Below, piece after piece: positions 18,542 to 25,941 of a stretch of 39,305 bases of DNA. Within the stretch, counting starts at the first letter, position 1, and the number at the start of each line of letters is the position of its first letter. Position numbers and translations under genes: made by a program. The stretch spans positions 1 to 39,305 of the forward strand of contig JBELHW010000013.1 of assembly GCA_042091225.1 (NCBI GenBank), in the 5' to 3' direction. The notes beneath the pieces are model-generated. The model had not been told where the DNA came from. It searched no databases and was given only the letters and a program-made list of their open reading frames with translations. Origin of the DNA: JABAYQ01 sp042091225. Its GTDB lineage: Bacteria; Bacteroidota; Bacteroidia; Flavobacteriales; UBA7312.

Positions 18542-18623
18542 TGCGGATGAAGGGAGTCGAACCCCCACGCCGTGAAGCACTAGATCCTAAGTCTAGCATG
18601 TCTACCAATTCCATCACATCCGC
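18542..18623 (-). tRNA. tRNA-Leu, anticodon UAG
   Basis: An 82-base cloverleaf on the minus strand. The acceptor stem pairs GCGGATG with CATCCGC, with A as discriminator. The D arm contains TGGAATTGGTAGAC. The anticodon stem CTAGA/TCTAG encloses CTTAGGA, giving anticodon TAG, which reads CUA and probably other CUN codons. A long variable arm (CTTCACGGCG region), as expected for class II leucine tRNAs, and a GGGGTTCGACTCCC T arm follow. CCA is not encoded and must be added. A TATATTTG -7 box lies 13 bases upstream and a strong hairpin directly downstream, so it is a single-gene unit. Confidence 0.96.
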
Positions 18624-18636
18624 AAAAAACAGATTG

Positions 18637-18644
18637 CAAATATA
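18637..18644 (-). promoter_or_regulatory. -7 box of the tRNA-Leu promoter
   Basis: TATATTTG on the minus strand, 13 bases upstream of the mature tRNA 5' end. No clear TTG at -33. Confidence 0.45.
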
Positions 18645-18721
18645 TATTTTTTTAAGTAGCTTGTAAGTATCTCAAAAATAAATTTTAACGGTAAAATAGT
18701 AGAGTATACCATTCAAAATAT

Positions 18722-18729
18722 TATTTTTG
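18722..18729 (+). promoter_or_regulatory. -7 box before the flavin reductase operon
   Basis: TATTTTTG matches TAnnTTTG and ends 20 bases before ATG 18750. The -33 region is not recognisable. Confidence 0.4.
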
Positions 18730-18749
18730 CTTAGTTACTTAACAATACT

Positions 18750-19655
18750 ATGCTACACATAAAACCAAAAGATATTGAGGTTGCTCAACTCCATTCTTAT
18801 CTACTTAGCTCTGTAGGTCCAAGACCAATTGCGTTAGCTAGTACTTTAGACGAAAATGGTAATCCTAATCTAAGTCCGTTTAGTTTCTTTAATATTTTTA
18901 GTGCTAATCCTCCAATTGCAATTTTTTCTCCAGCAAGACGAGTACGAAACAACACTACAAAACATACCTTAGATAATGTTCTCTCTAACAAAGAGGTTGT
19001 AATTAATATTGTTACGGAAGATATTGTACAACAAACGTCTCTATCAAGCACAGAATATGACAACGGCATAAACGAATTTGTAAAAGCAGGTTTTACCCCA
19101 ATTGCATCGCAGACTATAGCGCCATTAAGAGTGAAAGAATCGCCTGTACAGTTAGAGTGTGTGGTTAACGACTTGATCGCCTTAGGGAACGAAGGTGGTG
19201 CTGGTAATTTAGTGATTTGTGAAATTAAAATGGTTCATATTAACGAGGATATTTTAGATGAAAATGGAAATATTGATCCAAATAAACTAAAATTAGTTGG
19301 ACGAATGGGAGGAAACTGGTATTGTAAAACAACTAATGATTCTTTGTTTGAAGTTGTAAAACCAATTAGAAACTTAGGAATAGGAGTTGATCAAATACCC
19401 CAAAGAATTAGAAATAGCTATATTTTAAGTGGAAATGATTTAGGTATGCTTGGTAATATTGAAGCACTACCATCAGCCGAAGAAGTAGAAAGATATAAAA
19501 AAGAAAATTATACTATAAATGAAATTTTAAATTTTAGTACCGAAGATGAAGAAGCCAGAGAAGGACTACATCATCGTGCTAAAGAATTATTAAGCCAGGG
19601 AAAAATAGAAAGTGCCTGGAAAACATTATTGATTGATAAATTAAATAGATTATGA
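18750..19655 (+). CDS. Flavin reductase-like (FMN-binding split-barrel) protein
   Basis: The 301-residue protein belongs to the flavin-reductase-like split-barrel family (COG1853 type). The FMN site is marked by SSVGPRPIALASTLDENGN and SPFSFFNIFSANPP near the N-terminus, then SPARRVRNNTTKHTLDN and later GEIKMVHI-type and LVGRMGGNWYC stretches. These proteins bind FMN and usually reduce flavin or act as small oxidoreductases in the cytosol. The native substrate cannot be read from sequence. The C-terminal 70 residues (from about 230) are an added helical tail. First gene of a three-gene run; its stop overlaps the next ATG as ATGA. Confidence 0.85.
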   Translation: MLHIKPKDIEVAQLHSYLLSSVGPRPIALASTLDENGNPNLSPFSFFNIFSANPPIAIFSPARRVRNNTTKHTLDNVLSNKEVVINIVTEDIVQQTSLSSTEYDNGINEFVKAGFTPIASQTIAPLRVKESPVQLECVVNDLIALGNEGGAGNLVICEIKMVHINEDILDENGNIDPNKLKLVGRMGGNWYCKTTNDSLFEVVKPIRNLGIGVDQIPQRIRNSYILSGNDLGMLGNIEALPSAEEVERYKKENYTINEILNFSTEDEEAREGLHHRAKELLSQGKIESAWKTLLIDKLNRL

Positions 19656-20011
19656 GTTTAGCATTAAATGGAAAATTAGTAAAACTACTAGATGTAGAAA
19701 GTGGAACTAGCAAGGCTGGGAAAGAATGGAAAAAACAATCATTTGTTATAGACACAGGTGCTCAGTACAACCCAGAAATTTGTTTTCAACTTTTTGGAGA
19801 AGATAAAATCACTATGTTAGATGGGATTCAGCCAGGAACAGAGATAGAAGTTTCCTTCAATCTTTCTTCTAGAGAATATAATGGCAAGTATTACCACAAT
19901 ATTGATGCTTGGAGAATAAATCGTTCTGCTGCTGCAGTTGTAGATGCTCCAGCACCAACAGAATCATTTGAAAATACTCCAAATTCAGAGGAAGACGATT
20001 TACCTTTCTAA
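19652..20011 (+). CDS. DUF3127 protein: OB-fold-like domain with SSB-type acidic tip
   Basis: The protein has 119 residues. Residues 1-92 look like a small OB-fold (GKLVKLLDVESGTSKAGKEW, then KKQSFVIDTG, FQLFGEDK, YYHNIDAWRI) and resemble the Bacteroidota DUF3127 family. A Pro/Ala/Glu-rich linker (93-112) leads to the end EEDDLPF. That ending closely resembles the acidic tip of bacterial single-stranded DNA-binding protein (DDDLPF/DDDIPF), which recruits repair and replication partners. A nucleic-acid or partner-binding role is therefore likely but not shown. It overlaps the flavin reductase gene by 4 bases (ATGA) and its stop abuts the ATG of the transporter, so the three are co-translated. 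The functional link among them is unclear. Confidence 0.8.
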   Translation: MSLALNGKLVKLLDVESGTSKAGKEWKKQSFVIDTGAQYNPEICFQLFGEDKITMLDGIQPGTEIEVSFNLSSREYNGKYYHNIDAWRINRSAAAVVDAPAPTESFENTPNSEEDDLPF

Positions 20012-21349
20012 ATGTCTGATTGGTTAGCTAATATTTTTAGAAAGTTTCTGCCTACTCCCTTTACTATTGCAGTAATTCTAACCGTAGTAACTTTTATTTT
20101 AGCATCTTATTTTAACACAAATAATCAAGAGAAGCCAATTGCTTCTCTTTTTTTATATTGGGAAAAAGGTTTATGGGATAAAGATCTAATTGTTTTTGCT
20201 TTCCAAATGATGCTAATGCTTGTGTTAGGACATGTAGTAGCACTTTCTAAAACTGTAAATCTTCTTATTGAAAAAATGTCAACTCTTTTTACTAATACAG
20301 CCCAAGCAGCTGCATTAGTTACATTACTAACTCTACTAGTTAGTTTTTTTAATTGGGGGCTAGGATTAATTTTTGGTGCAATTCTTGCTCGTAAAGTTGG
20401 AGAATACGCAAGTAAAAACAATATTAAAATTCATTATCCAATTATCGGAGCAGCAGGATATTCAGGCTTAATGGTATGGCATGGGGGAATTTCAGGATCA
20501 GCACCAATCAAAATAGCAGAGCCAGGGCATTTTATGCAAGAAAAAATAGGCATAATTAGTCAGGATGCTACCATATTTTCTTCAATGAATATTAGTGTAA
20601 GCTTAATTCTAATAATCGTTCTACCAATAATCATGTACTTTTTAGGTAAGAAAAGTAATGGTATTAAAATAAATCTAGATTCATCTAAAATTGAAATTGG
20701 TAATCAAAAATTAGTTGGAGCAGAAAAATTAGACCATTCAAAAATAATAGGAAGTGTTTTTGGAATAGCTATTCTTAGCTATTGTTTTTATAAAGCCATT
20801 CTAATTCCAGAGGAGCTTAGCCTTTCGTTTATTACGCCAAACTTTATAAATTTATTTTTATTAGGAATGGCTATTTTTCTTCATCAAAACTTTAATCAGT
20901 TTTTAAAAGCTGTTTCTAAAGCTATAAATGGATCTTCAGGTATATTAATACAATTCCCTCTCTATTTCGGTATAATGGGACTAATGAAATACTCAGGAAT
21001 GGTCACTGTTTTTTCCGATTTTTTTGTGCAAATATCTAACAGCACCACTTTCCCTATTTTCACTTTTATTAGTGCAGGAATTGTCAATATATTTGTGCCT
21101 AGTGGAGGAGGACAATGGGCTGTACAAGGGCCAATTATTATAGAGGCGGCTAATCAATTAGGTGTTCCAAACTGGAAAGCCATAATGGCTTTGGCTTATG
21201 GAGATCAAACTACAAATATGTTGCAACCATTTTGGGCTTTACCATTACTGGGAATTACAGGACTAAAAGCAAAAGAAATTTTACCATATACACTTATTCT
21301 AATGGTAGCCGGATCAACAATTTTTATAGTCGGACTATTATTGTTTTAA
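20012..21349 (+). CDS. Short-chain fatty acid transporter, AtoE family
   Basis: A 445-residue inner-membrane protein with roughly ten to twelve hydrophobic segments. Characteristic AtoE motifs are FNWGLGLIFGAILARKVG, GYSGLMVWHGGISGSAP, NIFVPSGGGQWAVQGPI and GDQTTNMLQPFWALPLLGI. The family takes up short-chain fatty acids such as butyrate or acetoacetate, though substrate specificity in Bacteroidota is unproven. The ATG follows the previous stop with no gap. The gene ends in a TTAA that also carries the stop codon of the opposing permease gene. No separate terminator is visible. Confidence 0.9.
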   Translation: MSDWLANIFRKFLPTPFTIAVILTVVTFILASYFNTNNQEKPIASLFLYWEKGLWDKDLIVFAFQMMLMLVLGHVVALSKTVNLLIEKMSTLFTNTAQAAALVTLLTLLVSFFNWGLGLIFGAILARKVGEYASKNNIKIHYPIIGAAGYSGLMVWHGGISGSAPIKIAEPGHFMQEKIGIISQDATIFSSMNISVSLILIIVLPIIMYFLGKKSNGIKINLDSSKIEIGNQKLVGAEKLDHSKIIGSVFGIAILSYCFYKAILIPEELSLSFITPNFINLFLLGMAIFLHQNFNQFLKAVSKAINGSSGILIQFPLYFGIMGLMKYSGMVTVFSDFFVQISNSTTFPIFTFISAGIVNIFVPSGGGQWAVQGPIIIEAANQLGVPNWKAIMALAYGDQTTNMLQPFWALPLLGITGLKAKEILPYTLILMVAGSTIFIVGLLLF

Positions 21350-22392
21350 TTTTTGACATCAAATGCATCTCGAATAGCATTTCCGAGCAACATAAAAGAC
21401 AATACTAATAACATTATGGCTAAACCAGGGAAAATTGCTAAATACCCTTTACCCATTATAATATACGAATAATGATCTTTTATCATCGTTCCCCAGGAAG
21501 GAATTGGTGGCTGAGCTCCAATCCCTAAAAAGCTCAATCCTGCTTCGATTAAAATTGCTGAAGCAAAATTAGCTGCAGAAATCACAATTACTGGAGCTAA
21601 AATATTTGGTAAAACATGTTTAGTCAAAATTCTGAAATTAGCAAAGCCAAGAACCTGTGCTGCTTCAATATATTCTTCTTTACGAACAGACAATACACTT
21701 CCTTTAACAATTCGAGCTACTTCAACCCACATAGTAAGTCCGACAGCAACAAAAACTTGCCAAAAACCCTTGCCTAAAGCTAAAGAAATTGCGATTACCA
21801 TTAATAATGTTGGAATAGACCAAACAACGTTTACTAACCACATTACAAAAGCATCGACTGTACCACCAAAATAGCCAGCAATAAGTCCTAAGCTAATTCC
21901 GATAATTAATGAAATAATTACAGAAATAAATCCAACTGCTAAAGACACTCTAGAGCCATAAAGAATTCTACTCATATAATCTCTTCCGAACCTATCCGTG
22001 CCAAGCCAAAAAGTACGTTCTTCCATTAGATATTGATCTTTTACCTGAATCCAATTATCAGAATTATATAAGGGTAAATAGAAAAAAGCATCATCTTGAA
22101 TTTTAAAATTAGAAATCGGAATTTCTTTATAATCTGATTTTTTTCCAATAAAAATATCATGTAAAACAGAAGTCTTTTCTTGTGGATTTGGTATTTTTAA
22201 AATAGAAACTGTTTGTGCAGGAGCCAAAGTAGCTAACTCAATATTCATTTGATTAGCATAAGGAGTTGAATCTGTGAAGAAAGGGACGCCAAACAAAGAA
22301 ATTATAAAGGTTATAAAAATAACGGAAAGGCCTAAAATTCCTAGTTTATTTTTCTTAAACTTTTTGTATGCAATATTTGATAAACTACTCAT
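21346..22392 (-). CDS. ABC transporter permease, OppC/DppC type
   Basis: Inner-membrane permease of the peptide/nickel ABC family, 348 residues from ATG 22392. That ATG overlaps the preceding TGA (ATGA); an ATG at 22416 would add 8 charged residues and a 28-base overlap. The first membrane segment is preceded by KFKKNKLGILGLSVIF, the classic OppC opening. A periplasmic stretch of about 90 residues follows, then WLGTDRFGRDYMSRILYGSR and four to five further spans. The EAA loop that contacts the ATPase is EYIEAAQVLGFANFRIL, and FLGIGAQPPIPSWGTM is also typical. No OppB, OppD/F or binding protein is encoded nearby, so partners must be elsewhere. Last gene of a three-gene overlapping chain. Confidence 0.88.
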   Translation of the reverse strand: MSSLSNIAYKKFKKNKLGILGLSVIFITFIISLFGVPFFTDSTPYANQMNIELATLAPAQTVSILKIPNPQEKTSVLHDIFIGKKSDYKEIPISNFKIQDDAFFYLPLYNSDNWIQVKDQYLMEERTFWLGTDRFGRDYMSRILYGSRVSLAVGFISVIISLIIGISLGLIAGYFGGTVDAFVMWLVNVVWSIPTLLMVIAISLALGKGFWQVFVAVGLTMWVEVARIVKGSVLSVRKEEYIEAAQVLGFANFRILTKHVLPNILAPVIVISAANFASAILIEAGLSFLGIGAQPPIPSWGTMIKDHYSYIIMGKGYLAIFPGLAIMLLVLSFMLLGNAIRDAFDVKN

Positions 22393-23453
22393 TTCTTTAA
22401 AATTCTCCCTTTCCAACTATAATTTTTAAATTGAGATACAATTGCAATATAAACGATATAAAAAGGGTAAACTAGCTGAAGAAACAAAAAATATAAACTC
22501 CATTTTTTAATATTAAAAAAAGCAGCTATTTTTTTTACAAAAGTAAAATCAGCAATCAATTTTATTAGTAATAATGTAAAGCCTGAATTGTATTCTTGCA
22601 AGAGAAAGGAAAGTATAATCAGAAAGTTTACAACGAAAACCAATAAACTAATAATTACAGCATCTTTATCGGTATAAGAAGTACTCTTTGCAGACCACCT
22701 TAATCTTTGGTTAACAAAAGAGGAAACATTTTGCTTAATAGGAGTTGAAACTATAGAGTTCTGATTTTTAACAAAAAATATTTTACCTTTATTTCGCTTT
22801 ATATGATGTAACAAAAAAACGTCGTCTCCAGAAGCAACTTCTGTTTTAGTAGATTGAAAAACCTCTTTACGGAAAGCTAAATTAGCACCGTTACACATAA
22901 ATGCCTTATTAATAAAAATAGCCCCAGCGCCCGAACCAATCAATGTAGAAAATTCTAATACTTGAAGGTTTCCAAATAATGAATTTAAATTGTTTAACAA
23001 CACAACAGGTCCAACTACCATTTTTATAGATTCGTCATTAAAAGGAGCTACAATAGAAGTAAGCCAATTCGGTTTAACAATACAGTCTGCATCTGTTGTT
23101 ACTATAACACTTCCACTAGCATAATCAACACCTTTCTTTATTGCATCTTTCTTACCTCTACCTTCGGATTGTAGCAATGTGATGTTTTTAATTTTTTCTA
23201 GCTTAGAATAACCATCATCCTGAGAATGATCGTCTACAAATATTATTTCGTATTTGTTTTTAAAATCTTGATTTAAAATTTGATTACATATAGAAAATAT
23301 ATTTTCCGATTCATTTCTAAAAGCAACTACAACGGAAATTTTTTCATCAAAACTATCTTTTTTAATAGTAGAAATAGAATCCCAACCATATTCTAATCTT
23401 TTTATTAAAACAAAGTATCCAATTATAAAAACTAAAGAAATTAGATATATCAC
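22389..23453 (-). CDS. Membrane-anchored family 2 glycosyltransferase (GTG start)
   Basis: The protein has 354 residues. An N-terminal membrane segment (1-18) is followed by the GT-A catalytic domain: ISVVVAFRNESENI, DD at 74-75 (IFVDDHSQDD), the metal-binding DAD at 121-123 (TTDADC), GDD at 209-211 and the processive-type QRLRW at 249-253. Hydrophobic segments follow to the C-terminus. These motifs indicate inverting transfer of a sugar to a lipid or polymer at the cytosolic face of the inner membrane. The start codon is GTG, overlapping the TGA of the preceding gene as GTGA; no in-frame ATG lies near. The neighbouring lysylphosphatidylglycerol-synthase-like protein suggests a lipid modification or export unit, but the product is unknown. 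Confidence 0.88.
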   Translation of the reverse strand: MIYLISLVFIIGYFVLIKRLEYGWDSISTIKKDSFDEKISVVVAFRNESENIFSICNQILNQDFKNKYEIIFVDDHSQDDGYSKLEKIKNITLLQSEGRGKKDAIKKGVDYASGSVIVTTDADCIVKPNWLTSIVAPFNDESIKMVVGPVVLLNNLNSLFGNLQVLEFSTLIGSGAGAIFINKAFMCNGANLAFRKEVFQSTKTEVASGDDVFLLHHIKRNKGKIFFVKNQNSIVSTPIKQNVSSFVNQRLRWSAKSTSYTDKDAVIISLLVFVVNFLIILSFLLQEYNSGFTLLLIKLIADFTFVKKIAAFFNIKKWSLYFLFLQLVYPFYIVYIAIVSQFKNYSWKGRILKK

Positions 23454-24421
23454 GACCTGAAAAACTTAAGATTAAAAACAAAAAATACTCCAATTATTGA
23501 AGGCAAAACTAAATTTATAGCCCATAGAGAAGATGCAGCAACTGTGATGCCCATTAGCTCATTAGAAATTAAACCGAAAAATAAAATAGCGACAGATCCT
23601 CTTGCAAATAATTCGCTAATAGCAATTGTTGGTATAATAGACATCGTATAAAATGTTAAAGCACTCATAGTTGCGGAAGAAATAAAAGTAATCTTGACAT
23701 TAAAAAAATCTAATAATAAATAAAATTGAAAAGTAAAAATAAGATACCTTAAAATACTATAAAGTAAAATTTTTGATAGCTCACTTCTATCGTAGTAAGA
23801 AAAAACTTTAAGATAATCTATATGCTTTTGAAGGAAAGAAATTTTATTTAATAAAATTGTTAAATACGAAGCATTTAAATACAGAAATATAGAGATTAAT
23901 AGTATTATGAAATTTACTACAATTAAGACCCATCTAAAAGAACTATAATCAAAATCAAAAATAGTATCGTAGGTAATAAAGTAATAACATAGTGCTAAAG
24001 AACCAAATAAAACTGTTGCTAGTAATTGAGATAAGTTACCAAGCATAGTACAAAAAACAGCCTTAAGACGATCTGCTTTTTTTAAACAAAAAATACGACC
24101 ACCAAACTCTCCAATTCTATTAGGGGTAAAAACTGAAACCGTTACACCTAAAAAAATAGCTTTTATAGACAGCCAAATAGAAACGGTTTCTAGTTTTTTT
24201 ATAAGGTATTTCCACTTAACAGCTTCTACAAACCAATTAAGAAACATTAAAAGCAAAACAACAAACAATGTAAATGGACTTTTTGACTTGATAATATCTA
24301 AAAACCAGTGAGATAAATCGTTAAATGTCTGATCTATAAAAACTTTTTGATATAAAAACCAGAATGTCAATAAGATAATAGAGAGCTTAATAAAAAAGCC
24401 TATTTTTTTACTACTTTGCAT
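23450..24421 (-). CDS. Lysylphosphatidylglycerol-synthase-like (UPF0104/AglD-type) membrane protein
   Basis: A polytopic inner-membrane protein, 323 residues from ATG 24421, with about seven to eight hydrophobic segments. The family hallmark is the loop TPNRIGEFGGRIFCLKKA (conserved P-x-x-x-GE) followed by a long hydrophobic segment. It lacks the C-terminal aminoacyltransferase domain of true MprF, so it resembles the stand-alone flippase-like members whose role is unsettled. An ATG at 24430 adds 3 residues and would place the start inside the -7 box; 24421 is preferred. First gene of the chain with the GT2 and OppC-type genes, divergent from ruvC. Confidence 0.82.
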   Translation of the reverse strand: MQSSKKIGFFIKLSIILLTFWFLYQKVFIDQTFNDLSHWFLDIIKSKSPFTLFVVLLLMFLNWFVEAVKWKYLIKKLETVSIWLSIKAIFLGVTVSVFTPNRIGEFGGRIFCLKKADRLKAVFCTMLGNLSQLLATVLFGSLALCYYFITYDTIFDFDYSSFRWVLIVVNFIILLISIFLYLNASYLTILLNKISFLQKHIDYLKVFSYYDRSELSKILLYSILRYLIFTFQFYLLLDFFNVKITFISSATMSALTFYTMSIIPTIAISELFARGSVAILFFGLISNELMGITVAASSLWAINLVLPSIIGVFFVFNLKFFRS

Positions 24422-24427
24422 GTAGCA

Positions 24428-24435
24428 CAAAAATA
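24428..24435 (-). promoter_or_regulatory. -7 box of the LPG-synthase-like/GT2/permease operon
   Basis: TATTTTTG on the minus strand ends 6 bases before ATG 24421, predicting a near-leaderless transcript. It lies in the short gap between this gene and ruvC only if ruvC begins at TTG 24443. Confidence 0.45.
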
Positions 24436-24442
24436 CAAAATA

Positions 24443-25003
24443 TTGGCTCCAAAATCTGACAGAATAATTTTAGGAATTGACCCAGGTACTAATATTATGG
24501 GTTATGGACTTGTACAAATAAAGGGAAACCATATTTCCCTTATAAATATGGGTGTTATACACCTAAATAAATTAAATAGTCATGCTGACAAACTAAAAAA
24601 GATATTTGAAAGAACTATCCATCTAATTGATGAATATAATCCAGACGAAATGTCTTTAGAGGCTCCATTTTTTGGCAAAAATGTACAATCCATGTTAAAA
24701 TTAGGAAGAGCCCAAGGAGTTGCAATGGCTGCAGGACTTTATAGAAATATCCCAATATTCGAATATGCACCAAAAAAAATTAAAATGTCTATTACAGGAA
24801 GTGGAACAGCATCAAAAGAGCAAGTAGCAAGCATGCTCAAAAATTTAGTGAATATTAAAGAAATGCCAAAACATTTAGATGCAAGCGATGGTCTGGCTGC
24901 TGCAGTTTGTCATTACTTCCAAAACGGAAAGCCTAATTCTTCTGAGAAAAGTTATAGTGGTTGGGATTCTTTCATAAAAAATAACCCAGGAAGAAAAGTT
25001 TAA
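24443..25003 (+). CDS. ruvC: Holliday junction resolvase RuvC (TTG start)
   Basis: Endonuclease that cuts Holliday junctions during recombination, working with RuvAB. From TTG 24443 it has 186 residues and opens APKSDRIILGIDPGTNIMGY, the usual family start. The four metal-binding acidic residues are intact: D13 (GIDPG), E73 (SLEAPFFG), D146 and D149 (LDASDGLAAAVCH). A longer reading from another TTG at 24416 would overlap the divergent gene's coding start and its -7 box; no in-frame ATG exists upstream of GIDPG. The C-terminus shares a TTAA stop overlap with the opposing HIT gene. The identity is certain, the exact start less so. Confidence 0.93.
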   Translation: MAPKSDRIILGIDPGTNIMGYGLVQIKGNHISLINMGVIHLNKLNSHADKLKKIFERTIHLIDEYNPDEMSLEAPFFGKNVQSMLKLGRAQGVAMAAGLYRNIPIFEYAPKKIKMSITGSGTASKEQVASMLKNLVNIKEMPKHLDASDGLAAAVCHYFQNGKPNSSEKSYSGWDSFIKNNPGRKV

Positions 25004-25392
25004 ATATTTGAAGAAATTAACAGAGCAAGAGACTCAAATTCTTCTTTTGTAAAATTTAATTTTGGTTTTGAAAAATTCATATCACCAATATTATTTATAG
25101 GTAATAAATGAATATGAGCATGAGCAACTTCAAGACCGATAACAGAAATACCTATTCGCTCACATTTAATCGACTTTTTTAATGCTTTAGAAATAACTTT
25201 TGCAAAATGCCACATGCGTGTATACCTTGGCTCCTCTATATCAAAAATATAATCTGTTTCTATTTTTGGAATCACTAAAACATGGCCTTGGCATATAGGA
25301 AAAACATCTAAAAAAGCAAGAAACTCTTCGTTCTCATGTATTTTATAGCATGGAATTTCACCCTTTACAATTTTAGAAAAAACTGTTGACAT
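25000..25392 (-). CDS. HIT family (HINT/Fhit-like) nucleotide hydrolase
   Basis: A small cytosolic protein of 130 residues, of normal length for the family. The histidine triad HAHIHLLP is at 91-98, with H91, H93 and H95. SKIVKGEIPCYKIHENEEF at the N-terminus and GHVLVIPK at 36-43 are typical of HINT-type purine nucleoside phosphoramidases or dinucleotide hydrolases. The physiological substrate is unknown. It begins 1 base after the greA stop (TAG), so it is the second gene of a greA-HIT operon, and it ends in a TTAA shared with ruvC. Confidence 0.94.
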   Translation of the reverse strand: MSTVFSKIVKGEIPCYKIHENEEFLAFLDVFPICQGHVLVIPKIETDYIFDIEEPRYTRMWHFAKVISKALKKSIKCERIGISVIGLEVAHAHIHLLPINNIGDMNFSKPKLNFTKEEFESLALLISSNI

Positions 25393-25393
25393 A

Positions 25394-25867
25394 CTATCTG
25401 CTTATATCTACAACTTCAAATTTCATAAGACCATTAGGAACTTGAATCTGAGCAATTTCGCCCACCTTTAAACCTAATAATCCTTTAGCAATAGGAGAGC
25501 TAACGGAAATCTTTTTTGTTTTGAGATCAGCTTCACTTTCAGGGACTATAGTGTAGGTCATACTAGAACCGTTAGCAACATTTTTAATTGTTACAACAGA
25601 CATAATTAATACTTTAGAAGTATCAATCTGAGATTCATCTAATATTCTTGCCTTAGAAAATTCAATTTCAAGTTTTGCAATTTTTGCTTCCAATAGACCT
25701 TGAGCTTCTTTGGCTGCATCGTATTCAGCATTTTCTGATAAGTCTCCTTTATCTCGGGCTTCTGAAATTTGTTTGGCTATACTTGATCTTTCTACAGTTT
25801 TCAGCCTAGTCAATTCAGCCTTCAACTTCTCTAATCCTTCCTCTTTATAATATACTAATTCTGACAT
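25394..25867 (-). CDS. greA: Transcription elongation factor GreA
   Basis: Cytosolic factor that enters the RNA polymerase secondary channel and stimulates transcript cleavage to rescue backtracked complexes. The 157-residue length is normal. The N-terminal coiled coil covers about 8-75, with the acidic tip GDLSENAEYD at 41-50 (D42 and E45, the cleavage-stimulating residues). The C-terminal FKBP-like domain has ISVSSPIAKGLLGLKVG. The GDLSEN tip fits GreA rather than GreB. It lies downstream of the terminator of the surface operon and 1 base upstream of the HIT gene. I see no clear promoter of its own. Confidence 0.96.
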   Translation of the reverse strand: MSELVYYKEEGLEKLKAELTRLKTVERSSIAKQISEARDKGDLSENAEYDAAKEAQGLLEAKIAKLEIEFSKARILDESQIDTSKVLIMSVVTIKNVANGSSMTYTIVPESEADLKTKKISVSSPIAKGLLGLKVGEIAQIQVPNGLMKFEVVDISR

Positions 25868-25889
25868 AGTTCAGGGTTTTTAAAATCAA

Positions 25890-25919
25890 AAGAGAAGACC
25901 TTAGCAAAGGTCTTCTCTT
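25890..25919. terminator. Terminator of the TBDR/exported protein/PorV operon
   Basis: A perfect 13-base-pair stem (25890-25902 with 25907-25919), loop AGCA, core AAGAGAAGACCTT. On the minus strand it is followed by a T-rich tail (TTGATTTTAA). It lies 22 bases after the PorV-like stop and 22 bases before the greA ATG. Confidence 0.85.
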
Positions 25920-25941
25920 AAATAAGATAATATTTTAAGTT

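Noticed and set aside
18542..18623. Possibility that the tRNA-Leu marks an integration site
   Set aside because: No integrase, no repeat of the tRNA 3' end nearby, and neighbours are core genes with uniform composition.
21346..22392. Complete peptide-uptake (Opp) operon
   Set aside because: Only the OppC-type permease is present; neighbours are a glycosyltransferase and an LPG-synthase-like protein.
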